DNA of 64,000 nt from Psittacicella hinzii (GTDB taxonomy: Bacteria > Pseudomonadota > Gammaproteobacteria > Enterobacterales > Psittacicellaceae). Both the position numbers and the translations under genes were made by a program. Positions 17,783 to 26,700 of this stretch are shown here, in pieces (within the stretch, counting starts at the first letter, position 1; every line of letters begins with the position of its first letter). Under the pieces are notes generated by a model that saw nothing but the letters and a program-made list of their open reading frames with translations, did not search any database and was not told where the DNA came from. The DNA lies in contig NZ_NRHC01000016.1 of NCBI RefSeq assembly GCF_003585885.1, positions 55,707 through 119,706 of the forward strand. Direction: 5' to 3'.

Positions 17783-18697
17783 TTAAAGAGCTAGTTCATA
17801 GATATGACTGTAAGCAAAACAGTTGGCAATATATGAAACAAAATACTCTGAAACTAATTTTTGTATACTAGTGTAATAATCTTCGTTTAATGAATCTTGA
17901 GTAAATAGAGCTTTATCATTTAAAACTTTTGGATCAAGAAAGTCAACAAGATTGCACATTTCAAGACCAGCATAACCACATGGATTTATGCTATTAAAAG
18001 GCAGTAAATCCATATCTAAATTAATAGCAATACCGTGGTAGGTCCCTTGACGAGTAATTTTTATCCCTAGTGAGGAAACTTTTTTTTCATCTATGTAAAT
18101 ACCTGGAGCATCAGGTTTAGCATGGGCGTTTTTTATTCCTAAGTGGGTTAGGATATTAACCACAGCTTGCTCCATAGCGGTTACAATATTTCTCGCATAG
18201 AATTTAATATCAAAATCAGCGAGTTGCTTTTTTTTACGTTCAAAATCAATTAGCAAATAGACGATTAGTTGACGTGGACCGTGATAAGTCACTTGCCCAC
18301 CTCTATCAGCTTGCATAACTGGAATATTAAACCTATTGTTTAATATGTGACTAGCATTACCATTGATTCCTTGCGTAAAAACAGGTTGGTGTTCTAAGAC
18401 TAGAATCTGATCTATTGTCTGGGATGTTCGGTTATGTGTGAAATCAACCATAGCCTTAAAGCTTTCTTCCCAATTAACTAGATCATGGTATCTTTGTACT
18501 ATAACTTTAGAACAGACTTCAGAACTCATTTCTGTGACTTTAGCTAAATCTTTGTTACGTAAATGATAAATTGATGTATCTACATTTTCTAAGTCTTTAG
18601 CTAAAAAATTAGAGATAAAGTCTGTATTAAGTACTTGCCAATCAGTTAAGTTACTGCTACTAATCTCATCGTCTTCAATTTGTTTAATTGTAAACAT
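17783..18697 (-). CDS. lipB: Octanoyltransferase LipB with an N-terminal extension
   Basis: Moves octanoyl from acyl-ACP to lipoate-dependent enzymes. The catalytic Cys240 in NPCGYAGLEMC, Lys206 in DEKKVSSLGIKI and the signature RGGQVTYHGPRQ (132-143) are intact. Alignment to known LipB begins near residue 61; the first 56-60 residues are extra and acidic, and the C-terminus is also long, giving 304 residues against the usual 210-220. An internal ATG at 18529 would give a normal-length enzyme, but it lacks a good ribosome site, while the long start has GAGGT five bases upstream. I therefore favour the long form. Confidence 0.9.
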   Translation of the reverse strand: MFTIKQIEDDEISSSNLTDWQVLNTDFISNFLAKDLENVDTSIYHLRNKDLAKVTEMSSEVCSKVIVQRYHDLVNWEESFKAMVDFTHNRTSQTIDQILVLEHQPVFTQGINGNASHILNNRFNIPVMQADRGGQVTYHGPRQLIVYLLIDFERKKKQLADFDIKFYARNIVTAMEQAVVNILTHLGIKNAHAKPDAPGIYIDEKKVSSLGIKITRQGTYHGIAINLDMDLLPFNSINPCGYAGLEMCNLVDFLDPKVLNDKALFTQDSLNEDYYTSIQKLVSEYFVSYIANCFAYSHIYELAL

Positions 18698-19060
18698 GAG
18701 TACCTCAACTTTTTATCACATTCTTTAACGTTTTTAATATGTGAACAAAGAGATTATAACAGAAATAAGAATTTAACACCCAAATCTGAAAGTTTTCTTA
18801 TAAAAGTTACCAATAGAGACAATATTTAATTCAAGTAGATAAGAATAGTTTTTATGAAAAGTATAAGATAACTTGCGAAAGTAAGAGTAAGTAAAAGCTT
18901 GTTTTGTCAAATCTTGACTAAAGAAAAAGCTATTAGAGATAAATTTAGTTAAATATGTGTGATCTCTGACAGGAAATACAAAAAATACTTTAGTTTTTAT
19001 CTAACTTTGTAATGAAATCTAATATAATATTAGGATCATTAATAAGTTAAGGATGTAGCC
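18698..19060. other. Gene-free divergent region between lipB and alaA
   Basis: About 360 AT-rich bases without a supportable reading frame. On the plus strand TATAAT at 19023-19028, 32 bases before alaA, is a likely -10 box with a weak -35. No palindrome or riboswitch-like structure stood out. Confidence 0.5.
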
Positions 19061-20290
19061 ATGTGGGATAAATTTAAACAACCAGCAGCTCACTTAGATG
19101 GCGTAAGTTATGAGATCCGCGGACCTCTTCTTATTGAAGCAAATCGCTTAGAAAGTTTAGGTAATCGCATTTTAAAATTAAATATTGGGAATCCTGCAGT
19201 ATTTGGTTTTGAGGTTCCGGAAGTTTTTAATAAAACTCTGCAAGAGTGCTTATTTAAGCATCACGGATACTGTGATTCTAAAGGACACGTAGAAGCACGT
19301 AAAGCGATTCTTGAATATAATCATAAGCTAGGGATTGGAACTGATATCAATGATATTAACCGAGTTTATGTAGGTAATGGTGTTTCAGAATTAATTTTAC
19401 TAGTAACTAATGCTTTATGTGATGCAGGTAGCGAAATTCTAGTACCAACTCCAGATTATCCGTTATGGTCTGCTGCAGTTAATTTAGCAGGTGGGAAAGC
19501 GGTATACTATCGTTGTGATCCAAATAATAAATGGCAACCAGATATTAAAGATATCGAAGCTAAAATTAATGAGAATACTAAGGCAATCGTTTTAATCAAT
19601 CCTAATAACCCGACAGGACAGGTTTATAGTCGCCAAGTTTTAGAAGAAGTGGTTGCATTAGCTGTAAAACATGAGATTATGATCCTTTCAGATGAAATCT
19701 ACGATCGTATTCTTTATGATAAAGCGCAGCATGTACCAGTAGCTTCATTAAGTGATCAAGCTTTAGTTATTACATTTAATGGTGCTTCAAAAGCTAACAG
19801 ACTTTGTGGCTATCGTTTAGGTTGGATGTTCTTATCAGGTCCATTTGAACAAGCTAAAGGATTTGTAAGTGGTTTAGATAAACTTACAAGCATGCGTTTA
19901 TGTTCGGTATCTCCTTTCCAAGCTATTATTAAAGAATGTTTAACTGATGATACTTCAATTTATGATCTTACTTCTCCAGGTGGTAGATTATATGAGCAAA
20001 GAACTCTTTTAGTTGATCGCATTAACCAGATTGATGGTTTATCTTGTGAAAATGTTGAAGGTGCTCTTTATGCCTTTGTTAAAATAGACTTAAGTAAGTT
20101 TACTTTTAAAGATGACTTAGACTTTGCTCAAAAACTGTTATCAGAGGAACATGTATTAGTTGTGCATGGTCAGGGCTTTAACTGGAAAGATAAAGACCAC
20201 TTTAGAATTGTTTTCTTACCTGATGTTAAGCAGTTAGAAGAAGCAGTTAATGCTATTGCAAGACTTTGTGATAGATACAGAGTTAAATAG
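19061..20290 (+). CDS. alaA: Alanine aminotransferase AlaA
   Basis: A class I PLP aminotransferase that makes alanine from pyruvate and glutamate. The 409-residue sequence follows E. coli AlaA closely: YEIRGPLLIEANRLE, LNIGNPAVFGF, GYCDSKGH, NPNNPTG and the PLP lysine Lys244 in TFNGASKANRLCGYRLGWM. The canonical SKTYR around the lysine is changed to SKANR here. It is probably monocistronic, with a weak terminator before bioC. Confidence 0.93.
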   Translation: MWDKFKQPAAHLDGVSYEIRGPLLIEANRLESLGNRILKLNIGNPAVFGFEVPEVFNKTLQECLFKHHGYCDSKGHVEARKAILEYNHKLGIGTDINDINRVYVGNGVSELILLVTNALCDAGSEILVPTPDYPLWSAAVNLAGGKAVYYRCDPNNKWQPDIKDIEAKINENTKAIVLINPNNPTGQVYSRQVLEEVVALAVKHEIMILSDEIYDRILYDKAQHVPVASLSDQALVITFNGASKANRLCGYRLGWMFLSGPFEQAKGFVSGLDKLTSMRLCSVSPFQAIIKECLTDDTSIYDLTSPGGRLYEQRTLLVDRINQIDGLSCENVEGALYAFVKIDLSKFTFKDDLDFAQKLLSEEHVLVVHGQGFNWKDKDHFRIVFLPDVKQLEEAVNAIARLCDRYRVK

Positions 20291-20307
20291 TACTGATTTA
20301 TAAGGAC

Positions 20308-20340
20308 GGCAAAGAAGTAATTTTCTTTGCCCCTAATTTT
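20308..20340 (+). terminator. Weak terminator after alaA
   Basis: GGCAAAGAA/TTCTTTGCC (20308-20316 with 20323-20331) forms a perfect 9-bp stem with a 6-base loop, followed by CTAATTTT. The imperfect T-run suggests partial read-through into bioC. Confidence 0.6.
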
Positions 20341-20350
20341 GTATATAATA

Positions 20351-21133
20351 ATGATAAACAAGGATAAGATTGCTTTTAACTTTACCCAAGCTCAAGATAC
20401 TTATGCTACAAATGCTATAGTGCAAAAGAGAATGGGCGAGAAGATATGCCAATTGCTAAATTTATTTATCCAAGAAAGAAAATTGAAAGTTTGTGATCTT
20501 GGTGCAGGAGCTGGCGCAAATTTATCTTTACAGTATAGTAAAAGCTTAACTTCCAAAATAGATTTAACTCTTGTTGATTTAGTAGAGCTAAAACAAGAAG
20601 TAAAAGAAGCATTATTAAATCATCAGTTTGTAGGTGATTTACAAAAAATTAAAGCAGACCTAGTCTTATGGTGTAAAGAAACCCACAAGACAAAGTACGA
20701 TCTGATTTTAAGTAATGCAACTTTGCAATGGGTAGAAAATCCCCAAGGGCTATTAAAGGATATCTTTGATAACCTTATACAAGAAAATGGAGTTCTTGCT
20801 TTTTCTACTTTTGCAAAAGACAATTTTATCGAACTAAAGAGTTTAACTGAAAACTCCTTAACTTACTATAGTAAGGAGGAGTGGTTAAAGTTTTTAGATA
20901 ATGCAGGATTTAAAGTTTTAGTTGCACAAGAATTTCAAAGTAAACTTTATTTTGAAGTTTTAAAAGACTTATTTAGTCATTTAAAATTAACCGGAGTAAA
21001 TAATCTTAAGACTTCAGCACACTGGACTAAAACTAAATTATTGGATTTTTATAAAGGATTTGAACAGTTTAAAGTAGGTAAGCACTATCCTCTTACTTAC
21101 AGACCTTTAATTTTTATTTGTGTAAAAAACTAA
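20351..21133 (+). CDS. bioC: Malonyl-ACP O-methyltransferase BioC
   Basis: Methylates malonyl-ACP to disguise it for fatty-acid elongation, the first step of pimelate synthesis for biotin. The start MINKDKIAFNFTQAQDTYA matches BioC; a longer frame from 20327 does not. The SAM motif I is VCDLGAGAGAN (about 49-58) and ISNATLQWVENP is the substrate-side motif. The product has 260 residues. There is no Shine-Dalgarno sequence, and a TATAAT sits one base before the ATG, so either translation depends on read-through mRNA or initiation is unusual. bioD follows after 12 bases. Confidence 0.85.
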   Translation: MINKDKIAFNFTQAQDTYATNAIVQKRMGEKICQLLNLFIQERKLKVCDLGAGAGANLSLQYSKSLTSKIDLTLVDLVELKQEVKEALLNHQFVGDLQKIKADLVLWCKETHKTKYDLILSNATLQWVENPQGLLKDIFDNLIQENGVLAFSTFAKDNFIELKSLTENSLTYYSKEEWLKFLDNAGFKVLVAQEFQSKLYFEVLKDLFSHLKLTGVNNLKTSAHWTKTKLLDFYKGFEQFKVGKHYPLTYRPLIFICVKN

Positions 21134-21145
21134 GAAGGTAGTTTT

Positions 21146-22009
21146 ATGAAAGTAATTTTTGTCTGTGGTATTGATACTGAAGTTGGTAAAACTTATCTGA
21201 GTGGTTCAATACTTGGGCAGCTTTGTTATAAGAACTATAAAGTAGCTTCTTATAAACCAATTCAAACTGGAAGTGAACATACTTCTATTGATTTAGAAGA
21301 GCAAAAGAGAATTGCGACTGAATATTGTCTGTCTCGTGATAACCTTAAAAGTTTCAATAACTATTTAGGTAATTCGATGATATGCTCTTACATTTTTCAA
21401 CTCCATTCTTCCCCTCACTTAGCTTCGGCAAATGAAGGACAATATGTAAAAGTTGAAAAATTAGTTGAAGATTTTAAAAATTATTTAACTAAGCTTTACG
21501 CACAAAATAATTTAACTAACTTGATATCTGATAGTTATACTAAGTTAGATTACTTGTTAGTTGAGTTTGCGGGTGGTGTTCTGTCACCTGTAAATGATTT
21601 ACTAAATAATTTAGATCTACTTGATTTATACCTTCAAATTTGTCAAGAAAAGAAAGTTGAAAGCGAAGTTGTTTTAGTAACAAATGGTAAGCTAGGTTCA
21701 ATTAGTCATACTTTAGCATCTATTAAACTTTTACCTAGAGTTGATTATCTGGTTTATAATAATTTTCCTTTTGAACAAGAGCAATTAAGTCAGTTAATTA
21801 GTAATAGCAATTTACATTACTATTTAAATCTACAAGAAGTAGCTACAGCTTTAAGTAAAGAGCAAACAGATAGTAAAGCTTATGAGCTCATTACTAGCTA
21901 TAAATTAAAAGATAGTTACTTATTACAAGATACTTCTTTAATTGAAAAATTACAAAAGTTAAAGATTGTTAAATTTAATAACTTAAATTCAACAACTTTG
22001 GACTTTTAA
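21146..22009 (+). CDS. bioD: Dethiobiotin synthetase
   Basis: ATP-dependent carboxylation of diaminopelargonate to dethiobiotin. The P-loop is CGIDTEVGKTY (about 7-17), with KPIQTG at about 38-43 and the EFAGGVLSP loop in the middle. At 287 residues it is about 60 longer than E. coli BioD (225); the additions lie in the central part and the C-terminal 60 residues. It is cotranscribed with bioC (12-base gap). The other bio genes (A, B, F) are not in the window. Confidence 0.88.
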   Translation: MKVIFVCGIDTEVGKTYLSGSILGQLCYKNYKVASYKPIQTGSEHTSIDLEEQKRIATEYCLSRDNLKSFNNYLGNSMICSYIFQLHSSPHLASANEGQYVKVEKLVEDFKNYLTKLYAQNNLTNLISDSYTKLDYLLVEFAGGVLSPVNDLLNNLDLLDLYLQICQEKKVESEVVLVTNGKLGSISHTLASIKLLPRVDYLVYNNFPFEQEQLSQLISNSNLHYYLNLQEVATALSKEQTDSKAYELITSYKLKDSYLLQDTSLIEKLQKLKIVKFNNLNSTTLDF

Positions 22010-22055
22010 TTAAATAACTAACTCTAAAAATAATTTTATCTTTTGAATTTATATA

Positions 22056-23024
22056 ATGTCATTACGTACTCCAAGATTTAAAAACGAATTCCTTGCCTTA
22101 CAAAATTTAAAGGTCACAGGAAATCTTGCGATTAAGAACGATTTATCCACCGTAGTTGATAAGGCTATAATTGAAGAGCTTAATAAAGAAAATAGCAAAT
22201 TAACCTTTTCAATCCTTGATTTTGCTGGAGACGATTTCCAAGCAAAAGTTGAAGGAAATCAGCCTGTAGTTTTTGAGAAGGATATAGGCAAGCAAGGAGT
22301 GGATGCTAAAGCAGTAGTTCATCCTTATCAGCGAAATGCTTATACGATTAAATACTTTCTTAACAACTTAGATTTAAAGGTTGAAGAAGAAAGGGAGTTT
22401 TTTGTTAATCTAGTAAAGAACTCTATAGCTTTTACCTCTAGCTTTTCTTATGTAGAACGTCAAAAAGTCATTGCTACAGAAAAGGTTTCTTCAGTGCAAG
22501 CTATAAACAACTACATTACACTTGGGATGTCTAATTACTATATGGAGATGGGAGATCTCGAAAAGTGTACAAGTATAAATGAACAATTTAGAGGAATTAG
22601 TAAAAGTTTACTGAACACGGTATACGATAATAACTACAATATTTTTACAGGCACCAAAAAAGTAAGTTATGTTGATTTACGTGCACATAGTAAGGATCAA
22701 CTCTTTAAATTTATGTATGCCTATCTTTATAGACTTTACGATCTAACAGTAAATAAAAAGTTAGAACTTAATACCTGTGTAGTTATTTCCGGATTACGTA
22801 GTTTATTAGACTTAGCAAGCTACCAAAGCTTTTATACTACTGCACAAGGGGCTGCTGATAGATTATTTAAAATTCGCGCATTATTAACCGAATTACTAGA
22901 ACGAGGTAAAGAACACAACCTTTACTTTATTCTATTAGATATAAATAACCAAGACTATGATGAATTTTCTAATTATTGCTTTGCAATTGAATCAGAAATC
23001 GGTAGTCTTGAATTTAATTATTAA
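22056..23024 (+). CDS. Uncharacterised 322-residue protein, possible inactive HerA/conjugation-type ATPase
   Basis: Not recognised by family. It has no signal peptide and no membrane segments. The order of elements suggests a HerA/VirB4/TraG-like fold: a TGNLAIKNDLST loop (21-32) where a P-loop would be, a SILDFAGDDF strand (52-61), HPYQRN (89-94) where those ATPases have an NPF-like turn, VSYVDLRAHSKDQL (203-216), a CVVISGLRSLLDL strand (241-253) at the Walker B place, and LLERGKEHNLYFILLDINNQ (280-299) like the segment before the arginine finger. The GKS/T and DE residues are absent, so ATP hydrolysis is unlikely. It follows bioD by 46 bases and ends at a terminator. Confidence 0.7.
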   Translation: MSLRTPRFKNEFLALQNLKVTGNLAIKNDLSTVVDKAIIEELNKENSKLTFSILDFAGDDFQAKVEGNQPVVFEKDIGKQGVDAKAVVHPYQRNAYTIKYFLNNLDLKVEEEREFFVNLVKNSIAFTSSFSYVERQKVIATEKVSSVQAINNYITLGMSNYYMEMGDLEKCTSINEQFRGISKSLLNTVYDNNYNIFTGTKKVSYVDLRAHSKDQLFKFMYAYLYRLYDLTVNKKLELNTCVVISGLRSLLDLASYQSFYTTAQGAADRLFKIRALLTELLERGKEHNLYFILLDINNQDYDEFSNYCFAIESEIGSLEFNY

Positions 23025-23027
23025 TAG

Positions 23028-23061
23028 AAAACTCTGAACCATGTAGTTCAGAGTTTTTTTT
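23028..23061 (+). terminator. Terminator of the bioC-bioD-unknown transcript
   Basis: AAAACTCTGAAC pairs with GTTCAGAGTTTT across a 6-base loop, followed by a run of eight T residues. It is a strong intrinsic terminator. Confidence 0.9.
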
Positions 23062-23170
23062 AAAAGTGGTCATTTGCCTCATTTTTAACTTTTACTTTTG
23101 CAGTAAAATCTAATTTAATTGATAATATAAGTGAGTTATTAAATTTTTAATGAATTAAGAGGTTAAGTTT

Positions 23171-24010
23171 ATGAGAGTTATTCCTTTAGTAGCAGCAGAT
23201 GATGTTGCAAGATGGAGTGCAAAATATATTGTCGATTCTATTAATAAAGCAAATCCAACTGCTGAAAAACCTTATGTTTTAGGATTACCAACTGGAGGAT
23301 CTCCTTTAAAAACTTACAAATACTTAATTGAATATTTTAAAGCAGGAAAGGTAAGCTTTAAGAATGTTGTAACTTTTAATATGGATGAATATTTAGGTTT
23401 ACCTCCCGACCATCCACAAAGTTACTCATACTTTATGCACCAAAATTTATTCAATCATATAGATATACCTGCTGAAAATATTAATATCTTAGATGGGATG
23501 ACAAATGATATTCCAGCTACTTGCCAAGCTTTTGAGGATAAGATAAAGTCTTACGGTGGTATTGATTTATTTTTAGGTGGGGTTGGTACTGATGGGCATA
23601 TTGCATTCAATGAGCCAGGATCATCTTTATCTTCAAAAACCCGCGTTAAAACTTTAACGACTGAAACTCGTGTAGCAAACTCTCGTTTTTTCAATAATTT
23701 AGATGAGGTGCCAAAATTTGCTCTAACAGTCGGTGTTGGTACTCTACTGGAAGCAAAACGCATTATGATTATCGCGACTGGAAGTAATAAGGCACATGCA
23801 ATTAAACAAGCTGTTGAGGGAGCTGTTACTCATATGTGGACAATTACTGCTTTACAACTGCATAAGCATGCAATGATTGTTTGCGACGAAGATGCTAGTG
23901 AAGAGCTAACTCTAAAAACATTTAAATATTTTAGAGAGATAGAGCATATAGATTCTCAAAAAGAATATGACTTCTCTAAAGATTTAACTGTATTTGCAGA
24001 GTATTTATAA
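23171..24010 (+). CDS. nagB: Glucosamine-6-phosphate deaminase
   Basis: Converts glucosamine-6-P to fructose-6-P and ammonia. The 279-residue protein keeps the E. coli catalytic set at the same numbers: Asp72 (FNMDEYLGL), Asp141 and His143 ([15 protein letters not shown]) and Glu148. [13 protein letters not shown] binds the phosphate. It is 10 bases upstream of nagA, the preceding enzyme in the pathway. No NagC gene or clear operator is visible. Confidence 0.97.
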   Translation: MRVIPLVAADDVARWSAKYIVDSINKANPTAEKPYVLGLPTGGSPLKTYKYLIEYFKAGKVSFKNVVTFNMDEYLGLPPDHPQSYSYFMHQNLFNHIDIPAENINILDGMTNDIPATCQAFEDKIKSYGGIDLFLGGVGTDGHIAFNEPGSSLSSKTRVKTLTTETRVANSRFFNNLDEVPKFALTVGVGTLLEAKRIMIIATGSNKAHAIKQAVEGAVTHMWTITALQLHKHAMIVCDEDASEELTLKTFKYFREIEHIDSQKEYDFSKDLTVFAEYL

Positions 24011-24020
24011 GAGGGTTGTT

Positions 24021-25196
24021 ATGACAAAATTAGCTTTTATAAATGGTAATATTTACTCTCCTAGCCTAATTAAAGACGTAGTTGTTTTAGTAAAAGATGG
24101 CATTATTGAAGATATAGTTAGTAGCAGTCAGTTAGATACAATAGACAGTAGCTACCAACTCGTTGACTTAAATGGTGCAAATTTGGCACCTGGATATATT
24201 GATTTGCAAGTAAATGGTTGTGGTGGTGCGAACTTTAATGAGACTTTAGATAATTTAAGTGAGCAGACATTAGAAGTAATGCGCGATTGTAATTATAAGT
24301 TTGGTTGTACAACCTTTCTTCCTACTTTAATTACTAGTCCATATGAGTTTAGAGAAAAAGCTTTACAAGTTATAGCACAATATCACCAAGATCATCCTAA
24401 TGAGAAATATGTAATTCCTGGTATTCATATTGAAGGACCTCACATTAGTCCTATTAAAAAGGGAACGCATAACATCAATTTCATTAAACCTATGCAGGAT
24501 AGAGATCTTAATCTCTACTTAGAGTATGCAAACTACATAAAAATGTTAACCTTAGCTCCTGAAGAAAATGAGCTAGAAAAGGTAAAACAATTATTAGATG
24601 CTGGGGTTTTAGTTTCACTTGGTCATACTAATGCTACTTATAAACAAGCAAAAGCATATATTGATGCAGGAGTAACTTGTGCTACTCACTTATACAATGC
24701 TATGAGTTCAATTGAAAATGGTAGAACTCCAGGGGTTATTGGGGCAATATATGAATCTCCTAAAATAACTCCAGGAATTATTACTGATGGAGTGCATGTT
24801 GACTGGTCTTTAGTAAATCTATCAATTAAAGTAAAAGGCGATAATATTTTTATAGTGACTGATGCTTTAATGCCTGCAGGAAGTGATATTACCGAATTTG
24901 ACTTTGCGAGTAAACGAATTAAAGTTATTAACGAGGGTTGCTATGATGAGAACGGAACCCTTTCAGGTTCTGCAATAACGATGGATTCACAGTTAAATAG
25001 ATTAAAAACTAATAGTGATTTTGATTTTGCTAAAATTCTTAGTCTCGCAACGACAAACCCCGCTAAACAGTTAGGTTTAGAAGATAAAATTGGTTCAATT
25101 AAGCCTGGTTATATTGCAAATCTAATTGTTATAGATGATAACTTTAGCGTAAAAGAAACTTATGTTAGTGGGCTAAAAGTTTATAGTGCTCAATAA
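24021..25196 (+). CDS. nagA: N-acetylglucosamine-6-phosphate deacetylase
   Basis: Removes acetate from GlcNAc-6-P to feed NagB. The start at 24021 has GAGGG just upstream and gives the normal MTKLAFINGNIYS N-terminus; a longer frame overlapping nagB is not used. The 391-residue amidohydrolase has PGYIDLQVNGCGG (the Q-x-N form typical of proteobacterial NagA), IHIEGPH, SLGHTNATY, ATHLYNAMS and VTDALMPAG, which hold the metal and substrate. The nagBA pair and nanE, 760 bases away, together handle amino-sugar breakdown. Confidence 0.95.
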   Translation: MTKLAFINGNIYSPSLIKDVVVLVKDGIIEDIVSSSQLDTIDSSYQLVDLNGANLAPGYIDLQVNGCGGANFNETLDNLSEQTLEVMRDCNYKFGCTTFLPTLITSPYEFREKALQVIAQYHQDHPNEKYVIPGIHIEGPHISPIKKGTHNINFIKPMQDRDLNLYLEYANYIKMLTLAPEENELEKVKQLLDAGVLVSLGHTNATYKQAKAYIDAGVTCATHLYNAMSSIENGRTPGVIGAIYESPKITPGIITDGVHVDWSLVNLSIKVKGDNIFIVTDALMPAGSDITEFDFASKRIKVINEGCYDENGTLSGSAITMDSQLNRLKTNSDFDFAKILSLATTNPAKQLGLEDKIGSIKPGYIANLIVIDDNFSVKETYVSGLKVYSAQ

Positions 25197-25204
25197 TTAA
25201 ACAA

Positions 25205-25236
25205 GAAAAAGACGCACTGTTAGGTGCGTCTTTTTC
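25205..25236. terminator. Two-way terminator after nagA
   Basis: A GAAAAAGACGCAC stem pairs perfectly with GTGCGTCTTTTTC (25205-25217 with 25224-25236) over a 6-base loop. It serves nagA and the convergent transporter gene. Confidence 0.9.
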
Positions 25237-25249
25237 AAAAGGTAAAAAA

Positions 25250-25810
25250 CTAGACTACTTCTTGACTTTCTTTTTGTGAAGGGTGTAGTAAGAATGTTCT
25301 TTTACCAATAAAGTAAATAGGTAAAGCAACTACTGCCGCAATGATATATTTAATTACTATATCAGCGTAAATAATTTGTAGCATAAAAGATAGTGGGAAT
25401 TCTGGATTGCCCCAAAATGCTAAGAAAGTAAATAAGCATGAGTCCAATGGCACTGAAATGCTGTTAGAGGTAAAGCAACGTACTAACCAATTACTCTTCT
25501 TAAGATTTTGGAATACAACAGTATCCGCTAATTCACCTGCGGCAATTGACAAGAATGAAGCAATTACGAAACGAGGTTCAATATTGTCATAAATACTATA
25601 AGTAACAGTTACAAGTAAAGCTAAACCTATAGCAATAAAAACATATTTTAAACCAAAGTGGTGGATTCTATCTCTTAGAGTAAAAATAAAAGCAAAGAAT
25701 AATGTACCAATAGATAATTGTCCATAAATAGGTAAAGGAATGAACTTATCTAAAGTTACGTTAGCTAAAAGAACAGAGAGAACGTATCCTAAGATCCAAA
25801 TGTATTTCAT
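25250..25810 (-). CDS. VUT family membrane protein, queuosine-precursor transporter-like
   Basis: A 186-residue integral membrane protein with about five or six helices. The segment LANVTLDKFIPLPIYGQLSIGTLFF-AF and the later pattern GELADTVVFQNLKK...SNSISVPLDSCLFTFLAFWG fit the small branch of the YhhQ/VUT (DUF165) family, which imports preQ0/preQ1-type queuosine precursors. The start at 25810 has AAAGGA eight bases upstream; a frame beginning 9 codons earlier is less likely. Substrate is inferred from the family. I see no preQ1 riboswitch in its roughly 95-base leader. Confidence 0.72.
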   Translation of the reverse strand: MKYIWILGYVLSVLLANVTLDKFIPLPIYGQLSIGTLFFAFIFTLRDRIHHFGLKYVFIAIGLALLVTVTYSIYDNIEPRFVIASFLSIAAGELADTVVFQNLKKSNWLVRCFTSNSISVPLDSCLFTFLAFWGNPEFPLSFMLQIIYADIVIKYIIAAVVALPIYFIGKRTFLLHPSQKESQEVV

Positions 25811-25910
25811 GTAAATAATCCTTTCATCAAAAAGCATACCTTTAAGATGATTAATTTAAATTAACCTGCAATAAGCGAGTAATCTTACGCAAGCGGACAT
25901 ACAAAGGATT

Positions 25911-25919
25911 ATTTTACCA
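25911..25919 (-). promoter_or_regulatory. Extended -10 promoter of the VUT transporter gene
   Basis: Minus-strand TGGTAAAAT is the same extended -10 form seen before ppa, lptF, accB and rph. The leader would be about 95 bases and contains a 14-base AT palindrome (25851-25864). Confidence 0.5.
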
Positions 25920-25956
25920 TAAGAAAAAGTAAATTTACAATTTTCGCGAGGGGTGT

Positions 25957-26625
25957 ATGAAAGAAGTTTTAAATAAATTAAAAGGAAATTTAGTAGTAAG
26001 TGTTCAGCCTGTTGATAATGGTGTTCTTGATAAGCCGGAAATAGTTTCTCTGTTATCTCAAGCAGCTGTGAATGGAGGTGCTGCTGGTATACGTATTGAG
26101 GGAGTAGATAATTTATTAGAGAGTAGACGTCATTTAAAAGTACCCGTTATTGGTATTGTTAAATATGATTTAGATGATTCTCCTGTACGTATTACTCCAT
26201 TTCTTGAAGATGTTGAAAGATTAGCTAAAGCTGGAGCTGATATTATTGCTTTTGATGGAACAGATAGAACTCGCCCTGTTTCAAGAGAAGAGTTAGTGAA
26301 AGCAATTCATAGTTATGGCTGTTTAGCTATGGCTGACTGTTCAAGTAAAGAAGACGGAGATTATTGCCACAGTTTAGGGTGTGACATTATAGGCACTACA
26401 TTGTCAGGTTACACAGGTGGTCCTGTTCCAGAAGAAGCAGACTTTGACTTAATTAGTTATTTTGCAGAAAAAGGCTACTTTGTAATGGGAGAGGGAAGAC
26501 TAAATACATTTAAAGATGTAAAAAAAGCTATACTTAGTGGTGCTAGTTGCGTAACAGTAGGTACAGTATTAACTCGTTTAGAAGTGATGACCGAAAAATT
26601 TGTACAAGCTACAAAAGTACAATAA
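25957..26625 (+). CDS. nanE: N-acylglucosamine-6-phosphate 2-epimerase NanE
   Basis: Converts ManNAc-6-P to GlcNAc-6-P, linking sialic-acid breakdown to NagA. The TIM-barrel protein of 222 residues has VVSVQPVDNG, PVIGIVKYDL with the catalytic lysine region, ADCSS, GTTLSGYTGG and VMGEGR. A GAGGGG ribosome site precedes the ATG. It is a single gene: nanA and nanK are not beside it, though nagB and nagA are just upstream across the convergent transporter gene. Confidence 0.94.
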   Translation: MKEVLNKLKGNLVVSVQPVDNGVLDKPEIVSLLSQAAVNGGAAGIRIEGVDNLLESRRHLKVPVIGIVKYDLDDSPVRITPFLEDVERLAKAGADIIAFDGTDRTRPVSREELVKAIHSYGCLAMADCSSKEDGDYCHSLGCDIIGTTLSGYTGGPVPEEADFDLISYFAEKGYFVMGEGRLNTFKDVKKAILSGASCVTVGTVLTRLEVMTEKFVQATKVQ

Positions 26626-26629
26626 TAAA

Positions 26630-26660
26630 AAGAAAGGTGCCTGCGATAGGCACCTTTCTT
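26630..26660. terminator. Terminator after nanE
   Basis: AAGAAAGGTGCC pairs with GGCACCTTTCTT over a 7-base loop, 5 bases past the nanE stop. It has A and T runs on the two sides and could also act on the convergent gene. Confidence 0.8.
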
Positions 26661-26700
26661 AGTAATAAATTACTTTGAAGATTTAAGATAATAGTAGGAG

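Noticed and set aside
20344..20349. TATAAT as the promoter of bioC
   Set aside because: Its transcription start would fall after the bioC ATG, so it cannot serve the full-length gene.
25851..25864. 14-base palindrome TTAATTTAAATTAA as an operator
   Set aside because: It is composed only of A and T in an AT-rich leader and can arise by chance.
25811..25956. Possible preQ1 riboswitch before the queuosine-precursor transporter
   Set aside because: No preQ1-type hairpin plus A-rich tail is visible in the roughly 95-base leader.
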